Positions 59,252 through 64,000 of a stretch of 64,000 nt of DNA are shown piece after piece (position 1 is the first letter of the stretch; each line of letters starts with the position of its first letter). A program made the translations under genes and the position numbers. The DNA lies in assembly GCA_029053015.1 (NCBI GenBank), contig JAIDHX010000037.1, forward strand, positions 93,526 through 157,525, in the 5' to 3' direction. Origin of the DNA: Lachnospiraceae bacterium. Lineage in GTDB: Bacteria > Bacillota > Clostridia > Lachnospirales > Lachnospiraceae. Under the pieces are notes generated by a model. It was not told the DNA's origin and made no database searches. It worked only from the letters and a program-made list of their open reading frames with translations.

Positions 59252-60127
59252 ATGCAGGGAAAAATAGTAAAAGGAATTGCGGGCTTCTATTATGTGCATG
59301 TAGAGGGCGAAGGCGTCTATGAATGTAAGGCGAGAGGCATTTTCCGCAAAGACAATGTAAAACCGTTGGTCGGTGATGATGTGGAAATAGATGTTTTGCA
59401 GGAGGAGGGGCGGAAAGGAAACATTATGGCGCTGCTCCCCAGAAAAAACGAGCTGGTGCGCCCGAATGTGGCGAATATCGATCAAGCGCTTATCATCTTT
59501 TCCATGGCAAAGCCTGCGCCCAGCTTAAATCTTCTGGACCGTTTTCTGGTTATGATGCGGCAGAAGGATTTGCCCTGCATTATCTGCTTTAACAAAAAGG
59601 ACATTGCAGAAAGCGGGGAAGTGGAGAAGCTGAAAAGCGCCTACGAAAACTGCGGCAGCAGTGTGCTTTTTGTGAGCGCAAAGGAGAAAGAAGGCATCGA
59701 AGCGCTTTGGGCGCTCTTGGAGAAAAAGACGACAACTGTGGCAGGGCCGAGCGGCGTCGGCAAATCTTCTCTGGTCAACTGCCTGCACAAATCATCCGTC
59801 ATGGAAACCGGAGAAATCAGTGAAAAGATTGAGCGGGGAAAGCATACGACGAGGCATGCTGAACTGCTTTTTTCGGAAGACGGCACCTATTTGATGGATA
59901 CGCCGGGTTTCAGCTCCCTGTCGCTTTTTGACATGGAGAAGGAAGAACTCTCCGGTTATTATCCTGAATTTGCACCATACACGGACAAATGCCGCTTCCG
60001 CGGCTGCGTACATATAAGCGAGCCGGTGTGCGGCGTAAAAGAGGCGCTTGCGGAAGAGCGAATCAGCAGAGTGCGCTATGAGAATTATGTGATGCTGTTT
60101 GAGGAATTGAAGAATAGAAGGAAATAA
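59252..60127 (+). CDS. rsgA: Small ribosomal subunit biogenesis GTPase RsgA
   Basis: A circularly permuted GTPase of 291 residues that checks 30S subunit maturation. The order is an OB-fold, the G4 motif CFNKKDIAE before the G1 loop GPSGVGKSSLVN, then the G3 motif DTPGFSS. A zinc-binding tail (CRFRGCVHISEPVCGVKEAL) follows. Its last 41 bases recur at 61779-61819, which marks an insertion just downstream. In relatives rpe and thiN often follow, but here they are missing. Confidence 0.95.
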   Translation: MQGKIVKGIAGFYYVHVEGEGVYECKARGIFRKDNVKPLVGDDVEIDVLQEEGRKGNIMALLPRKNELVRPNVANIDQALIIFSMAKPAPSLNLLDRFLVMMRQKDLPCIICFNKKDIAESGEVEKLKSAYENCGSSVLFVSAKEKEGIEALWALLEKKTTTVAGPSGVGKSSLVNCLHKSSVMETGEISEKIERGKHTTRHAELLFSEDGTYLMDTPGFSSLSLFDMEKEELSGYYPEFAPYTDKCRFRGCVHISEPVCGVKEALAEERISRVRYENYVMLFEELKNRRK

Positions 60128-60133
60128 AGCGGA
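60093..60133 (+). repeat. Direct repeat, copy 1 (3' end of rsgA)
   Basis: This 41-bp segment covers the last codons of rsgA (LFEELKNRRK, stop) plus six bases. It is 39/41 identical to 61779-61819. The mismatches are at 60101 and 60106. Confidence 0.9.
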
Positions 60134-60214
60134 TGTCAGCAAGTCACGCCACCACCAGCTTAATTTGCCGTAAAACTAATTGCATATATCAAAACAGCTT
60201 AGGAGGGTGATACA

Positions 60215-61120
60215 ATGTTTGAAACAGTCAGTCAAATCATTAAGAGTAATTTTGGCTGCTGCGCCGGGGAAATAAGAAAATTTGAAAATGTTACGAACAA
60301 TTTTGTATATTCCTTTACTGTATCAGACAAGCATTATATTTTAAAATTATACAGAAGCACGGACTGGCCCGAAGACGGCAAAGTTCAATTTGTAAATCAA
60401 ATTTTGAGGCAGAATAACATTCCCTGTGCCGAGCTGATCGCATATAGTCGAAATGATCAAATATACCCGGACGGTTATTTGATAGAGCAGGAGGTACAAG
60501 GAACAGCGGCTGATAAACAAGTGCTTGACAGGGAGCAGGAAACCACGCTTTACGTCAAATTGGCGGAAATGGTGTCTTCCATTCACAATATAAAAATAAA
60601 AAACTTCGGATATATAGGCAGCGGTATTGCCTGTTATGAAAGTATGACAGCTTTCTTTGAGGACGAATTTGACAGGTTAGATGACGGATTAAAAGAAACG
60701 ATTTCAGAAACACAGTTCAGAAAATTGAAAGAAAAATTTTTAGGTACCATGCGTGATTTTGAAGATTTACCGTCCGTCCTTTGTCATGGTGATTTGTCAA
60801 AGAAAAATATAATGGTGCAGGATAATGGCGAAATACTGCTTATCGACTGGGACGATGCGATGGCGTTCAACTGGATGGCAGATATATCCCGATTGACGTT
60901 TTGGATGAAACTGCAGTATAACGAGCAGGATTATGTACTGTTCAGAAATACATTTTTGAAACATTATCGGACTGCTTACCGCAAATCTGAATTCGTTTCT
61001 TTTGAAAGCGCGTTCCATATCTATAACGCTTTGGATTCTCTGCTCTTTTCTAAAAGCATCGGGGATAAAGAAATGGAAAATCGTTTGAAAAGCTATCTTG
61101 ACAGCTTGGATTTACAATAG
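60215..61120 (+). CDS. Aminoglycoside phosphotransferase-fold kinase
   Basis: A 301-residue protein with a bilobed APH-type kinase fold. The catalytic loop is VLCHGDLSKKNIMVQDNG (His-Gly-Asp and Asn), followed by LLIDWDDAM (metal Asp), as in APH, choline and homoserine kinases. The substrate cannot be told. It has AGGAGGG upstream and is more AT-rich than rsgA. It lies between two copies of the rsgA end, so it is probably acquired. Coupled or cotranscribed with the next gene (15-base gap). Confidence 0.8.
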   Translation: MFETVSQIIKSNFGCCAGEIRKFENVTNNFVYSFTVSDKHYILKLYRSTDWPEDGKVQFVNQILRQNNIPCAELIAYSRNDQIYPDGYLIEQEVQGTAADKQVLDREQETTLYVKLAEMVSSIHNIKIKNFGYIGSGIACYESMTAFFEDEFDRLDDGLKETISETQFRKLKEKFLGTMRDFEDLPSVLCHGDLSKKNIMVQDNGEILLIDWDDAMAFNWMADISRLTFWMKLQYNEQDYVLFRNTFLKHYRTAYRKSEFVSFESAFHIYNALDSLLFSKSIGDKEMENRLKSYLDSLDLQ

Positions 61121-61135
61121 GAGGCAGATGGCGGC

Positions 61136-61738
61136 GTGAACATTTTAAGAACAAGCTCTGAGGATGAAATGATTTTAGAATATTTAAAGACTGAGTATCA
61201 TTCCGAGAGATTTTCAGAACACATCAAAAAAGTTATGAAGGAGCTCTCGCTGGATGAAAGCATAATATTATCCGGAGACTTGCATAACACAAATGAAAAT
61301 ATCGCAAGAAAAAAGCTGCTCGGAGGATTTCGGGGATACGGCTTAAATCGCGAATTATTCGAAAATTTTCCGAACGACATTCAATGGAGTGTATGCAATT
61401 TTGTGAGCGATGATTTTAGTAAAATCAGATACATCGATTACAGTTACTGGAATGAATTATCGAAAGGAACCCATTCGCCTTTGATGGCTGCACAGACGAT
61501 TCAAAGCGGAATTGAAATATATAACCAGAGCAATGCGGGTTTTCTCAAAGCCGCGGAATTTATAAAAAGCGGAGGAGCATTTTTAAGACCGATTTTACTG
61601 ACATCAGATTTAGAACATTTTGTTATTGTCGAGGGACATTTTAGAATAACAGCCTTTGCATTGGTGCCCGAATATTTTCATAATATTGAATGTTTTGTGG
61701 GAAAATGCAGCGGCGATGATTTGGAAAAATGGATGTAG
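61136..61738 (+). CDS. Unknown 200-aa protein with ParB-like C terminus, in the rsgA island
   Basis: I do not recognise this family. The C-terminal part, LRPILLTSDLEHFVIVEGHFRITAFALVPEY, recalls ParB/Srx-type domains in which a residue list precedes (V/I)xGHxRxxA. Here it reads VEGHFRITA, so a ParB-type nuclease/CTPase-like fold is possible. The N-terminal half is helical. It starts at GTG 61136 with AGGAGG 11 bases upstream. With the kinase before it, it forms a small two-gene module. Confidence 0.55.
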   Translation: MNILRTSSEDEMILEYLKTEYHSERFSEHIKKVMKELSLDESIILSGDLHNTNENIARKKLLGGFRGYGLNRELFENFPNDIQWSVCNFVSDDFSKIRYIDYSYWNELSKGTHSPLMAAQTIQSGIEIYNQSNAGFLKAAEFIKSGGAFLRPILLTSDLEHFVIVEGHFRITAFALVPEYFHNIECFVGKCSGDDLEKWM

Positions 61739-61739
61739 C

Positions 61740-61785
61740 AACAGCAGAAGCGGCGGGGCTATGTGGCGTGAATAACGCTGCTGTT
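61740..61785 (+). other. Hairpin at the end of the island
   Basis: AACAGCAG (61740-61747) and CTGCTGTT (61778-61785) are exact complements. The right arm overlaps the second rsgA-end copy. No T run follows. Confidence 0.5.
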
Positions 61786-61819
61786 TAAGGAGTTGAAGAA
61801 TAGAAGGAAATAAAGCGGA
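61779..61819 (+). repeat. Direct repeat, copy 2 (displaced rsgA 3' end)
   Basis: 39/41 identical to 60093-60133. In the rsgA frame it encodes LFKELKNRRK and a stop codon, that is, a second, slightly different end of rsgA with no gene attached. Confidence 0.9.
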
Positions 61820-61828
61820 GGACTGGAA

Positions 61829-62421
61829 ATGGGGAAAAAGAGGCTTTTAGGAGTCGTGGCTATAGTTATCTGTGGTGTTATTTGTTTAGGGCAGCATGTT
61901 TTATGTTAAAACCGAAGCGGGAAGATACTTTGAAATTTGTGAAGGAGAACGTAACACCTGCAAATATGCAGTGTGTTGACTATGAAGTCAATCTTGGTAC
62001 AAATGTTGGCGGCGCAACCATAATCGCGGAGTTATGGCAGAATGGTGCCTGTACAGAGAGTTTGCCTGTCGTTTTAAATAGTCAGAATTCACAACTGCAA
62101 ATATCTTTTTTGGTGGATGGCTTTGGAACAAATGAGGGTGTGCAGGGACTGAACATACAAATCGGTATGGATGATCAGGCTGATTCCGCGTTGGCATTTT
62201 TTGAACTTCCGTCACAAGTCATAGGATATTCTTTTGCTGCTTATGAGGATAAAGAAATAATCAAAGTGCATGCAGGAGAGGAACATATTTTGGCAGCAAT
62301 GGAATTTGATGTGGGGGATGGTGTTGAAAGTATTGATTGTGTCTCGCTGTTGGATGAGCCGGAAAGACTAACATCTGATTCCTGTCTGCTGATAGTGCGT
62401 GCGACATTTACGGAGAACTGA
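61829..62421 (+). pseudogene. Frameshifted secreted or membrane-anchored hypothetical protein
   Basis: An ATG at 61829 opens MGKKRLLGVVAIVICGVICL, a good N-terminal membrane or signal segment, but that frame stops after 26 codons. A second frame, open from 61882 (TTG) or 61903 (ATG), continues to 62421 with a soluble, strand-rich sequence (VNLGTNVGGATIIAELWQNG). The two frames are related by a shift equivalent to one lost base near 61880. The simplest reading is a gene broken by frameshift, although a short cytosolic product from 61903 cannot be excluded. The family is not recognised. Confidence 0.55.
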
Positions 62422-62426
62422 TTAAG

Positions 62427-62930
62427 GTGGAAGTTTTTGAAGTATTCAGCGGTAGTGCACAGATATATAGGTGCGCTGCCATCGTGACTTGTAGCAAAAC
62501 TAATTGCCATATTAATAATTTTTTAAGGTTGATGAATAAAGAAAGGACAGGTCATGGGAAAATGCCTTGTCCTTTCTACGTATCTGACGATTTTGCTGTG
62601 GTTTTGCAAAGAGGTATTCCGTTTGAAATGAAGCTGCCGCAGACGGCACCGCTTAATTACGGTTCTCTTACCAGAGAACAGTTTGATGCGGAAATGGAAA
62701 AAGGCATGGCTGATGTAAAAGTGGGCAGAATTTATGCGGCAGGGCAAACTCTGCGGATCATGAAAACGATTCGTTCCCTTGAAGAAATGCCTATGCGTCA
62801 TCAACTTTATGGAGAAGAACCGTGGCATAGTCGGGGAATCCGATTTTTGCCTGTAGATAATTATCTGATATTCTATCTGCCGGAAGGACCTCAGAATACA
62901 GTAAAATATGGGGTGTTTCTGGCAGAATAA
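62427..62930 (+). pseudogene. Fused remnant of a RelB/DinJ-RelE toxin-antitoxin module
   Basis: The frame contains an antitoxin-like section (RGIPFEMKLPQTAPLNYGSL then TREQFDAEMEKGMADVKVGR) that resembles the middle and end of RelB/DinJ antitoxins. It runs straight into a toxin-like section (KTIRSLEEMPMRHQLYGEEP then WHSRGIRFLPVDNYLIFYLP) that resembles the middle of RelE/ParE toxins. The usual antitoxin end, the start of the toxin and its C-terminal catalytic end are missing. This implies an internal deletion near 62745 and decay at both ends. An ATG lies at 62532 but the first codons there are not antitoxin-like. It is unlikely to be functional. Confidence 0.55.
62540..62577. other. Hairpin inside the toxin-antitoxin remnant
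   Basis: AGAAAGGACA (62540-62549) and TGTCCTTTCT (62568-62577) are exact complements. It probably was a terminator of a neighbouring unit before the region was rearranged. Confidence 0.5.
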
Positions 62931-62955
62931 CTGAAATTCTGTCTTTTCTTAGAAC

Positions 62956-62984
62956 TTGACACATCAATAAGGTTTAAATATAAT
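62956..62984 (+). promoter_or_regulatory. Perfect consensus promoter for the right-edge operon
   Basis: TTGACA (62956-62961) and TATAAT (62979-62984) with a 17-base spacer, 48 bases before the ATG at 63033. Confidence 0.9.
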
Positions 62985-63032
62985 TTGGCATAGGTTAAGC
63001 AATCGAGTTTTGTGATCATAGGGAGGTTATCT

Positions 63033-63266
63033 ATGTGGTTTAGTATACTGATTTTTGGGGGGATGTTTGCAATTGCAATTCCTCTGTTTGCAATTATATC
63101 TATTATTTTGTTTATCTGGGACGGTATACGTGCAAAGCGAGAAGAAACAGGCAGAAAAACATATATTATAGTTATGTTCATCATTAGTATGGCGCTCATC
63201 GCTTTGGTGGTAGTAGGCTGGATTCTGCTTTATATCCTTGGCATACTTTTTATGAGGAGTATGTAA
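63033..63266 (+). CDS. Small membrane protein, 77 aa
   Basis: It starts at an ATG with GGGAGG seven bases upstream. There are two hydrophobic segments (MWFSILIFGGMFAIAIPLF with IISIILFIW, and YIIVMFIISMALIALVVVGW with ILLYILGIL), separated by a basic loop (DGIRAKREETGRK). No homologous family recognised. It is the first gene of a unit that leads to a PstS-like protein. Confidence 0.65.
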   Translation: MWFSILIFGGMFAIAIPLFAIISIILFIWDGIRAKREETGRKTYIIVMFIISMALIALVVVGWILLYILGILFMRSM

Positions 63267-63268
63267 AA

Positions 63269-63412
63269 ATGAGTGATCGTAAATTCATAAGAATATTGAT
63301 TATTATTATTTTGATAGGAATCGTTATTACAGTTGCACATTCGATCTATATTTGCTATGCCTACCGGAATTCTTCGATCATACAATTTATAGCAAAGGAG
63401 CTGTGGTTGTGA
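63269..63412 (+). CDS. Tiny membrane protein, 47 aa
   Basis: A 48-codon frame that begins MSDRKFIRILIIIILIGIVI and ends AKELWL. It has one membrane helix. The ATG is two bases after the previous stop codon, and the stop overlaps the GTG of the next gene. AGGAG at 63255 gives the ribosome site. Its size, position and tight coupling argue that it is real, but no function is known. Confidence 0.55.
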   Translation: MSDRKFIRILIIIILIGIVITVAHSIYICYAYRNSSIIQFIAKELWL

Positions 63413-64000
63413 AAAAAATAATTGTAATTCTTATGACAGTTTTTCTGTTTGTTGGCGTAAATGCTTTCTTGTACATAACGATCACAAGCCGGCTTGCAAA
63501 TAATTTCAGTGGAACAGGACAGCTTAAAATGGTCGATGTTGCACAATTTCTGCCCTTTGAGGAGGAATCAGAGCTTGCAAGAACCGGCTCATCTCTGAAA
63601 TTTGAAAAGGAAGATGATTTACCGGTTTTAGATGGAGCGGCAGCTCTTGTGCCTGTTTACGCATCTGTGATAGAGAATTGCTACCCCGAAGGAACTGTTA
63701 CCTACGAGGGTGGAGTGTTTTCTGACGATAACTACTACGGTGAAAACTTTGCGCCTGACAGCGTAATGCAGTATCAGAACACGATCAGAGGATTTGATGC
63801 GCTTGTTGACGGCTCGGTTGATTTGTTTTTTACAGCTCATCCATCCAAAGAACAAATGTTGTCAGCACAAGAAAAGGGTGTTGAAATCGAAATCGTGCCG
63901 ATAGGGTTAGAAGCATTTGTTTTCTTTGTCAACAAAGATAATCCTGTGGACGGACTTACATCGGAACAGATACGCTCTATCTACAGAGGAGAGATCACAA
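63409..64000 (+). CDS. PstS-like substrate-binding protein (cut by the window edge)
   Basis: It starts at GTG 63409, overlapping the preceding stop codon, and is open to the edge. The N terminus MKKIIVILMTVFLFVGVNAF is a membrane or signal segment without a clear lipobox Cys. The body contains VPVYASVIENCYPEG, the loop FDALVDGSVDLFFTAHPSKEQ, and PIGLEAFVFFVNKDNPVDGL, followed by TSEQIRSIYRGEIT. The last is the hallmark of phosphate-binding PstS-type proteins (LTxxQxxxIYxGxITNW). The ligand may be phosphate or another anion. The transporter genes would lie beyond the edge. Confidence 0.8.
   Translation, partial: MKKIIVILMTVFLFVGVNAFLYITITSRLANNFSGTGQLKMVDVAQFLPFEEESELARTGSSLKFEKEDDLPVLDGAAALVPVYASVIENCYPEGTVTYEGGVFSDDNYYGENFAPDSVMQYQNTIRGFDALVDGSVDLFFTAHPSKEQMLSAQEKGVEIEIVPIGLEAFVFFVNKDNPVDGLTSEQIRSIYRGEIT

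Noticed and set aside
60134..60214. Remnant of rpe after rsgA
   Set aside because: The short frame after rsgA has none of the rpe start sequence; only the direct-repeat explanation holds.

Overview
The window reads as a chromosomal segment of a spore-forming Clostridia, most likely a Lachnospiraceae. This rests on a SigH-type sigma factor at the left edge, a SCIFF peptide with its radical SAM maturase, HemZ, a two-gene SufC/SufB iron-sulfur system, a meso-DAP-type MurE, a fused SecDF, a PASTA kinase/PP2C pair, and strong AGGAGG ribosome binding sites. Nearly all genes lie on the plus strand. No rRNA, tRNA, CRISPR array, insertion sequence or phage module was seen. All assignments come from reading the sequence; no database search was possible.

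Layout. 0-9 kb: end of sigH, a small unknown protein, a Na+/H+ antiporter, an RND exporter with its TetR regulator and a visible promoter-operator, then a DtxR-like regulator divergent from sufC-sufB. 9-19 kb: polysaccharide deacetylase-bactofilin, pyrH-frr-cdsA-dxr-rseP, apt-rel-MBL hydrolase. 19-28 kb: a PadR/HAAS membrane protein pair, hemZ, then a methionine cassette (NUDIX, MBL, LysR, metE, metF) between hemZ and hisS. 28-40 kb: hisS-aspS-PPTase, a small alarmone synthetase, a FliD-C-like protein with a Tyr/Gly repeat tail, a LytTR/GHKL two-component system, an amidase, a Na/Pi transporter and a minus-strand CNNM/CBS protein. 40-46 kb: TIGR04086 protein, SCIFF, SCIFF maturase, secDF, recJ. 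46-48 kb: a possible small RNA, a leader-peptide attenuator and an MFS exporter. 48-60 kb: murE, priA, then the housekeeping run def-fmt-yugP-rsmB-rlmN-prpC-prkC-rsgA.

60-64 kb is different: accessory, partly decayed and more AT-rich. A 41-bp copy of the 3' end of rsgA (39/41 identical) lies 1.7 kb downstream. The two copies bracket an APH-like kinase and a 200-residue unknown protein, as expected for an insertion at the rsgA 3' end. Beyond it lie a frameshifted hypothetical, a relB/relE-like remnant fused by deletion, and, behind a perfect consensus promoter, two tiny membrane proteins and a PstS-like binding protein cut by the window edge.

The most promising less-described elements are: (i) the leader upstream of the MFS exporter, with a 26-codon peptide carrying Arg-Met-Arg and mutually exclusive pairings; (ii) a possible C-rich-motif small RNA just before it; (iii) the sufCB promoter with a 13-bp inverted repeat beside a DtxR-type gene; (iv) the RND exporter with an insertion of about 270 residues; and (v) the island at the rsgA 3' end.
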